Source: Heterocephalus glaber
Taxonomy: Eukaryota; Chordata; Mammalia; Rodentia; Bathyergidae
Direction: 5' to 3'
DNA: 64,000 bases
Assembly (NCBI RefSeq): GCF_000247695.1
Contig: NW_004624747.1
Location: 11,594,425-11,658,424 of the forward strand
The notes under the pieces are model-generated. The model did no database searches. It saw nothing but the letters and a program-made list of their open reading frames with translations, and was not told where the DNA came from. Each line of letters opens with the position of its first letter. Within the stretch, counting starts at the first letter, position 1. Below, piece by piece: positions 22,536-33,250 of this stretch. The position numbers and the translations under genes are program-made.

Positions 22536-22682
22536 CCCATCTCCAAATAGCTCAAAGAGAGAATTTTTAATGTTCTCACCACAAAAATATGATATATATT
22601 TGAGGTGACAGATTTGCTAAGTACCCTGATGTGTCCATTACACAATGTATACATGTATCAAAACAGAACACTTTACCCCATA

Positions 22683-23590
22683 AATAGACAATTATTACAT
22701 GAAGTAGAAATAGCAAATAAACATATGAAAAGATGTTCAATATCACTAGCCATTACAGAGATACAAATGAAAACAATGCTCAGATTCCACCTCACTTCAG
22801 AAAGAATGGCTGCTGTCATGAAATCAACCAATAACAAATGCTGGTGGGGCTGTGCAGAAAGAGGAAACCTGTTCCACTGCTGGTGGGAGTGTAGACTGGT
22901 GCAACCACTGTGGAAATCAGTATAGAGATACCTCAAAGAACTAGGACTAGAGGTTCCATTTCACCCAGCTATTCCCCTACTGGGTATCTTTCCCAAAGAA
23001 TTGAAAGAATCATTCCACAGTGATATCTGTGCACCCATGTTCATAGCACACAGTTTGTAATAGCTAAAGCTTGGAAACAGCCCAGTTGCCCATCAACTGG
23101 AGACTGGATAAAGAAAATGTAGGGTTTTTAAAATAAAACGGAGTACTACTCAGCCATAAGTAATGAGAAATTAGAGACATTTATAGCTAAACGGATGCAC
23201 ACTGAGGCGATACTCTTAAGTGAAATGAATAGGACACACGTGTAAATACTGAATAGTTTCTCTGGTGTGAGAAACTGAAAGTGTAAATAAGGATCAAAAG
23301 GTATAATAGGTAATGTGAAATAGGAAAAAAAGGGGCAAAGGGGAAGGGGAAGTGGGAGGGGTAGGGGAAAGGAAAGAAGGAAATGGAATTAATATGAGAA
23401 AAGGAAAAAATGGAAACAAAGTCTTTGTAAATAGGGAGAGAGGGGTTGAAGGGAGGGCAGGGGAAGGGGAAAAAAATAAGAACCAAGATGGGTTATGTAA
23501 AGATACAAATTTCCAATGATGAATGTCATTATATTGTATACCTAAAATGTACCAATATAATTAATTTTAAAAATAAAATAAAATAGGGGG
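22683..23590 (+). mobile_element. LINE-1 3' end with ORF2 C-terminus
   Basis: ORF2 C-terminal coding remains open for about 80 codons to 22925 (text KHMKRCSISLAITEIQMKTM and a Cys/Trp-rich segment). It is followed by the L1 3' UTR: 'attcccctactgggtatctt', 'tgcccatcaactggagactg', 'actcagccataagtaatgag', a GA-rich tract, 'ctaaaatgtaccaat' and an A-rich tail. Upstream (22605-22682) lies a short unassigned piece, so the 5' junction is near 22683. Truncated, not mobile. Confidence 0.9.
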
Positions 23591-23800
23591 AAAAAAGAAT
23601 CTCAGGGAGAGGGGCCCAGTGATCAGTGATGTTTAAAGCTCCCCAGGGAAGTCCAAGGTACAGCTGAGACTGCATACAGGGAGCGTAACCCCTATAGAGG
23701 ATCCAAATCTACAAAAGCATACTGAGCACCTCCTATGCATTGGGCACTAGGCCCGGGGCAGGGCAGGTGTTGGTGAGAATCTGATCCCACTGTTGTTTAA
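23591..23800 (+). repeat. L2/MIR-type fragment
   Basis: 'actgagcacctcctatgcat' and 'tgggcactaggcccggggca' followed by 'ggtgagaatctgatcccac' resemble an L2/MIR 3' end. Confidence 0.5.
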
Positions 23801-25074
23801 GAACTATCACCCTGCCTTTTCTTTGTTTTGGTTTTTAAAAACTGACATGAAATAGTGTTCACCACGTCCAGCACACACACGTCATGGGAGGCAAACTCTG
23901 GGGGAATGCACTAGAGCCAAGACAGATGAAAGGCATTCTGGTCTCACCACTTGCTGGGGATCTGGCTACAATACAAACTCTGATCTAGGGGGACTCAGGG
24001 CCCAAGGATCCACATTTCTAACAAGCTCCAGGGTGTTGCTGGACCATGAACCACACCTGGGCTGTCAGGCTCCAAAGGAAACATCTCAGATCCTGGCTCC
24101 CTCTCTCTCCCTGCTGTTTCTCCTCCACTCTGACAGCACAGAGCATCTTCTGGAGGTGAACACAAACTATAGAGATGGAGCAAAAGGTGCCCTTGTAGCC
24201 TGCCAGATTCCAGGTCCCTGTGACAGCCCCCAACACACTCCTCTATGCATGGGGCAGATCACAAGAATAAAGAAAAGGGCTAGAGAAGAGCATACCTGGT
24301 CAGTGGTTGTCATAAATAGCAAACCATCTGTGCCCTGCAGCCCCAGCTCCCTGGTGAGCCCCCCATCTGGGGCCAGAAAAAAGGCAGGGAATTTCAAGAG
24401 GCATCAAAGATCAGAAGGGCTTTGGAGGCTCTCCTGCAGGGAGTCTTCATGTCTAATCAATCACCAGTTCTTGGCAAATCAATTGCATGTGTTTTAAATC
24501 TCTACTCCAAGGACAAGGGATGGGATTGAAGTTAAAAGCTAGAGGTCTTTGGAGCTGACTCTGTCAGGAGAGTAGCTGCCAGCTTCCCCCTACAGGAGAA
24601 GGGGGTAGTGGAGTCACTTCTGACCCATTCAGCAAGGCCAGTAAAGAGTGGATCAGGGGACACCAGTGCTCCCAGAGACCATGCAGGTCCCAGCAATGGG
24701 TTGACTGGGCAGGGGTTAGGGGGAGGAGTAGTCGGGACTGGGGCCAAATGGGAACCATATGCTCCACCTGACCCAACAAGGAAGTAGCAACTTAGTGCCA
24801 CCTCCTTGGCAAGTAGAAATGCAGACCTAGTTTTACCAGATTTTCCTTTGTGTTTTTAAAAATACAGTTTTTTTAAAACATGAAATTTTCTGATTTGTAG
24901 AAGATGGCTCAAATTGTTTTGGAAACACCAGTCTATCCTTGCAGAGGGCTGAAAAACATATACAGGGTGAAGACCACCAACATGAAGATTTTGAAAGGGA
25001 GACTGGAGTGGTTGCCTGAAAATTTTTAAAAATTATTAAAATTATTCACAATTATTTGATGCCCCAAACTATGT
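23801..25074. other. No feature recognised
   Basis: No supported gene. The 154-codon open frame at 24033-24497 starts inside ordinary DNA, has no domain, and is crossed by minus-strand frames of similar size. Confidence 0.4.
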
Positions 25075-25464
25075 GCTTTGGTTTGAATATAGCTTGTCCC
25101 TCAAGGGTTCATGTGCCAAGAGCTTGGTTCCAGTGTGGTGATGGTGAGAGGTGATGAGACCTCTAAGCAGTGGGGCATAGTGCAAGATGATAAGGCCATG
25201 GGGCCCTGATACTTGTCTAGCAGAGGAAGCTGGCCCTTCAAAGAGTGAGACATTATAAAGAGCAAGCCAGACCACAGAATCTCTTTCTGCCTCCCTGTTT
25301 CACCTCATGCTTTTTCACGTACACTCCTGCCACAATATCATAGTGTGACATAGTCAACAGGGTCCTTATCAGAGGCCAAACTCATGGGAAATGGAAACAT
25401 TTGATCTTGGATTTTCATCCTCCAAAACTGTGAGCTAAACAAACCTCTTTTCTTTATAAAGTAC
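25075..25464 (+). mobile_element. MaLR-type LTR, interrupted by the ERV
   Basis: Starts 'tgctttggtttgaatatagc' and 'ttgtccctcaagggttcatg', passes through 'gtgatgagacctctaagcag', and ends with 'aaactgtgagctaaacaaac' and 'ctcttttctttataaagtac'. Its last bases reappear right after the ERV 3' LTR, at 31195 onward ('ctcaggtagttcgttataac'). The ERV therefore inserted into this older LTR. Confidence 0.85.
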
Positions 25465-25962
25465 TGTCTCAGGTCCCCCACCCAGGTAGAACAGAAAAAG
25501 CGTCTCATAGCAGCCCTCCACTGAAATCTTCACACCTATAAGAAATGTACAACAGGAAGCCAGGACACAGGTTCAAGAGGACCATGTGCCCACTGCACCC
25601 AGCCATGCCTACAAGCCCAGATGCCCATCAACCACAGGAAACATCCTATAGCTCAACAGACCTCACCCTCCCCAAGTCTCAACCTTTGCCTGGCAATGAC
25701 AAGAAACATCCTGTACCCCCACAGACCTCCTTCTCCCCAAGTCTCAACCTCCCCTTCCTCAAGTCTCAAAAATTTCCACTCTCCCCCAACGACCTCCCCT
25801 TCCTACCCAAACCACCCTATAAAGGTCTCCTTTCACCCCACCCTCAGGCCCAATGGTCTTTTAGCCCTGGGCCCACCTACACCTAGGCTGAGATAAACTC
25901 CACTTGTTGCTTTAACTTTTCCTGACTTGGTAGTCTTAGTCATGCCTGTGTTTACTCTAACA
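25465..25962 (+). repeat. 5' LTR of the ERV-F/H-like provirus
   Basis: About 498 bp, beginning TGTCTCAGGTCCCCCACCC and ending with CTAACA. A TATA-type box (TATAAAG) lies at 25818-25824. The poly(A) signal present in the 3' LTR reads GATAAA here (25892-25897), so it is weakened. Compared with its partner LTR it has an extra copy of a roughly 65-bp unit at 25638-25750 and lacks a 16-bp GC-rich insert. Confidence 0.88.
25638..25750 (+). repeat. Tandem duplication inside the 5' LTR
   Basis: The block starting GAAACATCCT at 25638 recurs at 25703, a spacing of 65 bases. The 3' LTR has only one copy. The two copies already differ at several bases, so the duplication is not recent. Confidence 0.8.
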
Positions 25963-25964
25963 CC

Positions 25965-25982
25965 TGGTGCTGAAACCTGGGA
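25965..25982 (+). promoter_or_regulatory. Primer-binding site, tRNA-Phe type
   Basis: The sequence TGGTGCTGAAACCTGGGA starts two bases after the LTR. It matches the complement of the mammalian tRNA-Phe 3' end at 16 of 18 positions. Both differences are C-to-T changes, as expected from ageing of methylated CpG. A Phe primer site is characteristic of ERV-F-type class I elements. Confidence 0.8.
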
Positions 25983-26399
25983 GGGAACAAGATCACATCC
26001 TAGGAAAGTCCAGGCTCCCTCTCCAGACCCTACCAGGGCCAACTGAGACCATCCCTGACACCTGACCTCTGGCCATCTCCTGCCATGGTTCTGCTGCTAA
26101 CCCAGGTCTCCTCTTCAGGTTGGGTTATTCCCTCTATCTCCTACTCTCTAGCCCTGCCACAGCCAGCTTCCTCTTTCTGCCCAGGTGATTCCTCTGACCC
26201 AACTTGGGCTGTGCTCCTCAAACCCAGTACTGGCCACACCCACTCCCAGGAGTCAGACTCCATGGTGACTGCCCAATCTCGAGGATGCCCAACTTGGTCA
26301 CCCACCCACTCTGCACAGCCTCAAGAAATCAACTAGAGATGTCCTCTCCTTTCCTTAAGTTGCCTCCGTTGTGTTGATGTCAGCTCTCACCATGGGCAC

Positions 26400-27800
26400 C
26401 TCTGTCTCATCTATTCCTGCCTCTTCTGGCATGCGTTCTAAAAAACCTTAAGCTTCTCCACCTCACTCCTTACCTGAAGAAAAAACATCTAATATTTTTC
26501 TGCAATATGGCCTGGCTAAAATACAAATTGGATAATGGGTCACAATGGCAAAAACAAATATGGACTTTGGACTTCTCAGTTCTTCAAGACCTGGACAATT
26601 ATTGCTGCCGACTGGGAAAATAGTCTCAGGTCCCATATGTCCAGCTCTTTTTTTTCTCTGCTGATTCCCCTCTCTCTGCATCTCCTGTAACCGCACTGAA
26701 CGTCTCCTTGTCTCAACTCCTGCAGCCACTGCCTCCCTTCCTTCTCCTGACTATGAAGCCTCCCTAACCATTGATTCATCCTCTCTCTCACTCCCTCCCT
26801 CATGCCTTCAGCACCCCTAATCCCATTGCTCTCCAACCTCAGCTGCCCACCCGCCTGCCTCTCCAGAATTGCTCCCCCAGCCTCACCTCTGGCCCCTCTC
26901 TCTCTCTGTCTGCTCTCCCCACTCCCTCCCATGCCTGCTCTGGACTCCAGTTTGGCCCCTCAGCAGCCCATTCTATCCATTGACCTCTCCATGAGCTGGC
27001 TGGCACTGAGGGCATCAGTCCCTTTCTCTCTCACTGACCTCTCACAGATCGGTCACTCCTCAGTTTCTTTCTCTCTGATTCCTCTACCTACATTCATAAA
27101 TTTCAGTATCAATATAATTTTAACTTCTACTCTCTCACCTGAGGAACGGGAACAGGTCTGGACTTTGGCTCAGGCTTACACTGACAAGCACCACTGGCTC
27201 CAGCCTCACCTGGAAGATGGAGTCACAGACGTCCCCCAAGCCAAACCCCAGTGGGATTTTAATCAAAGAGACTTGGAGGATTGTTACCCAGCAAAGAGGC
27301 CTGAAATTACATGATAACCTGCCTAGTTGAAGGCCTCAAAAAGGCGGCTCACAAATCAGTCAATTATGACAACCTTTAAAAAATCTCCCTGGTGCAAGAC
27401 AAAAATCTGGCCCAGTTTATGTCTTGCTTGGCCTCCACCCTAAGAAAATATACGGCCCTAAACCCAGAGAGTCCTGAGGGACAACTCATTCTTAAAATGC
27501 ATTTTACCACCCAATCAGGTCCAGACATCCACAGAAAGCTCCAAAAGATTTGAAACAGGCCCTCAAGTTTCCCACTAGAAATTAATCAGGCGTTCAAGGT
27601 GTTCAATAACCATGATGAAGTTGTATGACATCAGTATACTTCTGACTTAGTTACTTGCCTCTACCATGAGAAATCCCCAAGCCCTCAAAGGCTAATCAGA
27701 GCTCAAACAACCTATGATGAGACAAAAAGGGGTCCAGCCCTCTGGGGCCCTGCTTTAAATGTCAACACTCTGACCACTGGGCCAAAGCATGGTCTAACCC
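26400..27800 (+). pseudogene. gag remnant (MA, CA, NC) of the ERV-F/H-like provirus
   Basis: Matrix-like text runs at about 26460-26660 and is broken by stops. It is followed by a Pro/Ser/Leu-rich linker. The capsid region starts within the open frame 26802-27314, including a PFSLTDLSQIG motif and a segment ending in a WDFN-type block. The capsid continues after a frame change to about 27550, with the conserved order of a gammaretrovirus-like capsid C-terminus. A zinc knuckle follows at 27751-27792 (C-X2-C-X4-H-X4-) whose last cysteine is replaced by tryptophan. The protein would have formed the virion core. Stops and frame changes make it non-functional. Confidence 0.82.
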
Positions 27801-28200
27801 AAAGCCCCCCATCCCTTCCCCACAGGTGGAGGACAACATGGGAAATCCAACTTCCTGTGACAGCCGGGCCTGTCTGTCATGGGGGTCCCCTCCCAGGGGC
27901 ACCTGCTGGGCACCAACATCCTCTCTGACCTCATCATGTGGACCTCAGACAACTGACACACCCCTTGGATGCCCCTTGGACCATGTCAGCCGCTGAGCTC
28001 TGGGTAACTCTCATAGTGGAAGTTTCACACATCATTGTCTATAGCATTCCAACAGCCACATGCCTGCAGGACCCTCCCTACTGGACCCACCACCCATGCT
28101 TGAACCTTCACTCTCCTGACTCACCCCAGACCCAGTGGCTTCCCAAGCTCACTGGAAATCACAAGTAGTCTCCCCAACCTCCCTCTAACTCACCTGAAAC
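27801..28200 (+). pseudogene. Protease stub, pol otherwise deleted
   Basis: After the zinc knuckle, the frame at 27938-28168 carries a segment (WVTLIVEV and following) positioned like the start of a retroviral aspartic protease. The D-T/S-G active-site triad is not intact there. Nothing resembling reverse transcriptase or integrase follows before env-like sequence begins, so a large deletion removed the rest of pol. Confidence 0.5.
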
Positions 28201-28970
28201 CCAGAAAAATAAATGTTTGATCCTTACCTAGCCCTCCACTTTACACACTTCCTAAAACAAATTTGCCTCAACCTCACCTGGTTCCACCCCGAGTCTAACT
28301 CCTTCAATTCTCTTCTCCTCTGGATGGAAGACCTTGTTTCAGGGAACTCTCTGTAACTTTTCCCCAGATGAGGTCCTCCTGTTCACCTTTCTTCTCACTC
28401 TCTGCTTGTCCATTCCCCTGGCTCAGACCAATCTTCACCATTCCACCTCACACACCTGTCCATAAAAATAATTCTCTTCTTCCTGCATCATCTGTTGGCT
28501 CACTGGCATTCTAGAACTGCTCTACAACCTCCCATGGACCCAAGCCATGGCCAATACATTAGCCTCCCTCCTCTGCTTGATAAAACACTTTCTCTACCCC
28601 CATCCCCCAGATTGACTCATTGAAGTTGCTCTACTATTGGCTAGGAAAACTTGTCCTCGACAGGCCCCTTACCCACTCCTCCTCTGACAAAATACACCTA
28701 CTCACCTTTTTCCTCTCCCTCTGCCTATCTGCACTTCCTGCCAGAAGATCATCCCACACATGTATTATCATCTTCCCTTCCTGCTCACCTGTGTACCCCT
28801 AGCCCTCATATTAGGTGCAGGCCTCACCTCAATTGCCCCACCCGACTGGCCCAATATAAAAAGAGGCCTTCTTGCCTTTGTCTTCCTCTTTCTGAAAGAG
28901 CTAATTCTCATCCTATTATGTGCCCTAAAATCCACACCATAACATTCTCTCCCATCGGGGCCAGGCTTTC
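28201..28970 (+). pseudogene. Pro/Leu-rich ERV interior, pol/env junction
   Basis: ERV interior between the protease stub and the candidate env start. Fragmented open frames (133 codons at 28651-29052 and others) lack recognisable motifs. It could be residual 3' pol or a rearranged env 5' segment; the sequence does not decide. Confidence 0.4.
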
Positions 28971-28974
28971 TGCC

Positions 28975-30601
28975 ATGCTCCTCCTCACCTGCCTCTTCCC
29001 CTTTTTGGCAAGACATTTCTCCCTTCCCTCCATACCTACAGAAAAACCCTAGGCTTGATCCACACCATGTTAGACCAGGCTAATCCCACTCTGGCTCAAA
29101 ATTGCTGACTCTGCATCTCTATGTCATCAACCTCTGAGGTAGCCACCCCCACCCCACCTTCAGCCTGGACCACAACCCTCTCCGATTACTATCCGGAATT
29201 TCAACAAGAGGGACCAAAACTCCCAACCTATCATACCTCCAAAAAGGCCTACCTTCTAAAAAGCAAAGCAAAGTTCTGCCACTTCTGTAAACCTGTCTCT
29301 GGACTGATAGCCACCCAAATACAACTCACATTCCAGGCCCAAGTCTGCATCTCCAGACAAATGACACCTGGTATCCCCTTAGGCACACAGATCCAATAAA
29401 CTGCAATCTTACCATTACATTATCCCCAACCCAAGGCCACTATACATACTTTACTCAAGTTGAAAAAACTTATCCATCCTATCAGAGAGATGAGGACAGG
29501 CAGTCAGAGCCACCATCCATCACTATCAACAATGGAAAACCCTCCACTTTTTGCATAGATCGCTCAGAACCCTATATAGATCTAAACTCATGGCCCCCCC
29601 TTAATAAATTGGGACAAACACCAGGCTCACCGATGCCTTTTCTTGCCCAACTTTCTAACCAACAGTGAGGAGGCACTCCACCTAGACACCACACTTTTCT
29701 TATTACATTGGGAAAATAAAACTCAGAGAGGAAGCCAAATGGCATGCCCAGGTCAGGCCCCACCCTTGACCGAGGCCACACTAGCACTCTCTGTAGGTTT
29801 CGGGACAATAATAAAAAACACCTATCAGATTTTTCAGTTTACCATGCACAACCACTTCTGCTTGGTCACCTCAGGAATCTTCTGGGTATGTGGCACCTCA
29901 GCTTACCTCTGTCTCCCTGTTAACAGGACTGGGACATGCACCTTGGTATACCTGAGCCCCAAAATTGACATTTCACAGGAAAACCAGAGTTTTAACATCC
30001 CCAAGTACACACTTTCCAGGAATCGCAGAGACCCAGTATTGATCCCTCTATTGATAGGCTTAGGCATCACCACAGGAGTCGGGGCCCATGTAGTAGGCCT
30101 GGCTACCTTCATCACAACATACCAGTCCCTATCAGAAGAAGTTTCAAGTAGTCTAAAAGAAATGTACAAGTCTATCCTGATCTTACAAAGTGAACTTGAC
30201 TCCTTAGCCACTGTGACTCTCCAGCACAGATGAGGACTGGACTTGTTGATTGCAGAAAGGGGCAAGCTCTGTGTTCTTCAGGGAGAAGAGTGCTGCTTTT
30301 ATAACAAGCAATCTGGCATCATACATGAAGCAGCAAAAAACCTAGAGAACTAGGCTAACAGGCTTAAGGAACAAGACCAATCAAAAGGCCTCAGACCTTT
30401 TCCTGGAGCAGCTGGATGCCATGGCTCATGGCCATCCTGGGCCCCATGGGCATGATCATTATAATCCTTCTCTTTGGGCCTTGTTCCCTAAAACTTCTGA
30501 CATGTTTCATCCAAGGACAGATCCAGTCCATGGCTACCAGACAGCTACTCCTGACTGCCTGCTACACTGCTGTGCCTCAAGGACCTCAAGATATGCCCTA
30601 A
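28975..30601 (+). pseudogene. env remnant of the ERV-F/H-like provirus
   Basis: A candidate start at 28975 opens with a hydrophobic, signal-peptide-like segment. The surface subunit is broken by many stops. A 196-codon frame (29643-30233) preserves the surface C-terminus, a furin-type site RNRR at 30018-30029, and a hydrophobic fusion-peptide-like stretch with the heptad region after it. It ends at a TGA (30231-30233) just before the conserved loop. A CX6CC motif follows in the same frame at 30270-30296, then a TAG at 30351. The membrane anchor and tail (about 30416-30601) lie in another frame. Such proteins mediate membrane fusion; this copy cannot. Confidence 0.88.
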
Positions 30602-30745
30602 AAAGACCCCTATCCTCCCTCTCTCTTGCAGGATGCCCACACAGCCCCCAGTCATGTTTGAAGCAGCCATGAGAATCTACACCCAAATCCCCCTACCCCC
30701 TTCCTCATCTCTTTTTTTCTTTCTCTTATAACAAAGAGACGGGAA

Positions 30746-31194
30746 TGTCAGGTCCCCCACCCAGGCAGAACAGAAAAACATCTCACAGCAGCCCTGCACC
30801 ACCGCCGCCCTGCACTGAGGTCTTCACACCTACAAGAGATATACAACAACAGGAAGCCAGGACACAGGTTTGAGAGGAACATGTGCCCACTGCACCCAGC
30901 AATGCCTACAGGACCAGATGCCCAGCAACCACAGAAAACATCCTGTACCTCTACAGACTTCACCCTCCCCAAGACTCAACCTCCCCCTTCTCAAGTGTCA
31001 AAATTTCCACTCTTCCATTCTGGCCTCCCCTACCCTACCCAAACCACCCTATAAAGGTCTCCTTTCACCCCACCCTCAGGGCCAACAGTCTTTTAGCCCT
31101 TGGCCCACCTACACCTAGGCTGAAATAAATTCTGCTTGTTGCTTTAACTTTGCCTGATTTGGCGGTCTCAGTTGTGCCTCAGTTTACCCTAACA
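30746..31194 (+). repeat. 3' LTR of the ERV-F/H-like provirus
   Basis: About 449 bp from TGTCAGGTCCCCCACCC to CCCTAACA, preceded by a purine-rich tract (AAAGAGACGGGAA) that would prime plus-strand DNA. TATAAAG lies at 31050-31056 and an intact AATAAA at 31124-31129. It has a GC-rich insert near 30796-30815 absent from the 5' LTR, and a single copy of the unit duplicated there. Confidence 0.9.
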
Positions 31195-31230
31195 CTCAGG
31201 TAGTTCGTTATAACAATGGAAATCAAACTA
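31195..31230 (+). mobile_element. Right end of the MaLR LTR split by the ERV
   Basis: 'ctcaggtagttcgttataac' continues the MaLR LTR that stops at 25464. A related LTR end near 44485-44520 reads 'gagtactcagcctcaagtat' followed by 'tttgttatacc' without interruption. Confidence 0.75.
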
Positions 31231-31314
31231 ATAAATTATCAGATTCTCTGAGCAGTCACAGGGGAAGAAATGAAAGGAAATATATATTCATACCATGCCT
31301 GCTTCATTCAGCAT

Positions 31315-32847
31315 GTCCACTTTTCAATTTTTTAAAAAAATTATTTTATTTTTACATTTTAGGTATACAATATAATGACATTCATCATTGGAAATTTGCA
31401 CCTTTACATAACCTCTCTTGGTTCTTATTTTTCCCCCTTCCTCTGCCTTCCCTTTAACCCTTCCATCCCTCCCTATTTACAAAAACTTTGTTTCCATTTT
31501 TTCATTTTCTCATATTAATTCCATTCCCTTCTTTCCTTTCCCCTACCCCTCCCACTTCCCCTTCCCCTTTGCACCTTTTATTCCTAGTTCACATTATCTA
31601 TTATACCTTTTAGTCCTTATTTACACTTTCAGTTTCTCACACCAGAGAAACTATTCGGTATTTACACCTGTGTCCTATTTATTTCGCTTAAGAGTATTGC
31701 CTCAATGTGCATCCATTTAGCTATAAATGTCTCTAATTTCTCATTACTTATGGCTGAGTAGTACTCCATTTTATTTTTAAAAACCCATATTTTCTTTATC
31801 CAGTTTCCAGTTGATGGACATTTAGGCTGCTTCCAAGTTTTAGCTATTACAAATTGTCCTGCTATGAACATGGGTGCATGTATATCACTGTGGTATGATT
31901 CTTTTAATTCTTTGGGGAAGATACCTCAATCTGACAAAAGCTATCTAGGAAAAACCAACAGCCAATATCATACTAAATGGTCAAAAACTGAAATCCTTCA
32001 CACTAAAATCAGGAACAAGACAAGGATTCCACTATCACCACTCCTGTTCAATATAGTTTTGGAAACATTAGACAAGAGAAAGAAATAAAAAGAATAAAGA
32101 TAGGAAATGAAGAAGTCAAATTGTCATTATTTGCAGATGACATGATACTCTATATAGAAGACCCCAAGAATGCCACCAAAAGTCTTCTAGACTTAATAAC
32201 CAAATTCAGTAGAATAGCTGGCTACAAGGTCAACACACAAAAATCAATAGCTTTCCTCTACATGAAAAATAGACTCACTGAGAGAGAAATAGGGCAAACA
32301 ATTCCTTTCACAATAGCATCCAAAAAACTGAAATACCTAGGAATCAACCTAACAAAAGAAATCAAAGACCTTTTCTCTGAAAACTATAGCACTCTGAAAA
32401 GAGAGATTGAAGATGATATCAGAAAATGGAAAGACATCCCCTGCTCCTGGGTAGAAAGTATCAACATAGTGAAAATCACCACACTTCCAAAACTGCTATA
32501 TAGATCCAATGCAATCCCAATTGAAATCTCAGCAGCATACTTCACAGACCTTGAGAAAACAATCCAAAAATTCATTTGGAACAAGAAGAGACCCAGAATA
32601 GCAAAAGCAATTCTAGGTAACAGAGACATGGCAGGGGGTATCACAACCCCCAACTTGAAACTATACTACAAAGCTACTGTGATAAAAACAGCATGGTACT
32701 GGCAAAGAAACAGACCTGGGGACCAGTGGAATAGATTAGAAGATGCAGAAACAACTCCAGACACACTCAGCCATCTCATCTTTGATAAAGGAGCCAAACA
32801 CCCTCACTAGAGGAAAGATAGGCTCTTTAATAAATGGTCCACTTTTC
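31315..32847 (-). mobile_element. Twin-primed LINE-1 insertion with TSD (5' inversion)
   Basis: The 3' part (31326-31922) is an L1 3' UTR and ORF2 end in reverse. It starts with T-rich sequence, then 'aggtatacaatataatgaca', a TC-rich tract and 'cagtttccagttgatggaca'. At 31922 the orientation flips: 31923-32836 is forward ORF2 sequence from further upstream. The whole is bounded by the 11-bp direct repeat GTCCACTTTTC (31315-31325 and 32837-32847). This is the expected product of twin priming at one target site. Confidence 0.92.
31923..32836 (+). pseudogene. L1 ORF2 reverse-transcriptase fragment (inverted segment)
   Basis: An open frame of 229 codons (32121-32810) encodes part of the L1 ORF2 reverse transcriptase. 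It includes the catalytic FADDM motif right at its start, then a [15 protein letters not shown] block and the thumb/C-terminal region up to FDKGAKHPH. Upstream 31923-32120 is the same ORF in decayed form (finger/palm region). ORF2 normally has about 1,270 residues with an N-terminal endonuclease; both ends are missing. The long frame reflects a fairly young insertion, not a function. Confidence 0.92.
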
Positions 32848-32849
32848 TA

Positions 32850-33130
32850 TTTAGTCATTCATTCACACACAATTAATTGAGCAGCTATATTTGCCAGGCC
32901 TTGTTCTATGTGTATGTTGTCATATGTACTTGCCATATGGACCTGCACATGTCCATGTAGTCTGTCAAAGCAGATGAGCAATGAAGATGGAAGCACATAA
33001 GATTATTTCAGACAGTGGCAAGTGCTGAAAGGTTAGGGAGGTGTAGTGATGTCGCTCAAGTAGTAGTAGTGTGAGAAGGGACAGTTGGCTCACTGAGGGA
33101 ATATTGTTGGTGCTAGGATCTGAGTGATGA
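32850..33130 (+). repeat. L2-type LINE 3' fragment
   Basis: 'cattcattcacacacaatta' and 'attgagcagctatatttgcc' with 'aggccttgttctatgtg', and later 'gaaggttagggaggtg'-like text, follow L2 3' order loosely. Confidence 0.55.
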
Positions 33131-33250
33131 GACATTGGCAGCCATCAGCGTCTCAGGGTAGACAGTATCAGCCAGAGGGAGCTGCAAAGTCAAAACCCCT
33201 GAGGTGGCCATGAGCATGGATCCTTCCCATCAGGCATCAAGATGAACATA

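Larger units (their letters stand above)
25465..31194 (+). mobile_element. Class I endogenous retrovirus (ERV-F/H-like) with two LTRs
   Basis: A 5.7-kb provirus: 5' LTR, a primer site matching tRNA-Phe, leader, decayed gag with capsid and a zinc-knuckle relic, a stub of protease, then decayed env, a purine tract and the 3' LTR. Nearly all of pol (reverse transcriptase, RNase H, integrase) is missing; a complete relative would be about 8-9 kb. Both LTRs begin TG and end CA. The primer site and the envelope features suggest the gammaretrovirus-like ERV-F/H group. Every gene is broken by stops or frame changes, so it cannot make particles. It sits inside a MaLR LTR. Confidence 0.9.

Noticed and set aside
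24033..24497. 154-codon open frame as a gene
   Set aside because: No domain or conserved motif, and long frames on the opposite strand at the same place. Chance open frame.
26802..27314. 170-codon plus-strand open frame as an independent gene
   Set aside because: It is the linker and capsid start of the ERV-F/H-like gag.
32121..32810. 229-codon open frame as a host gene
   Set aside because: It is an L1 ORF2 reverse-transcriptase fragment within an inverted L1 segment, lacking both ends of ORF2.
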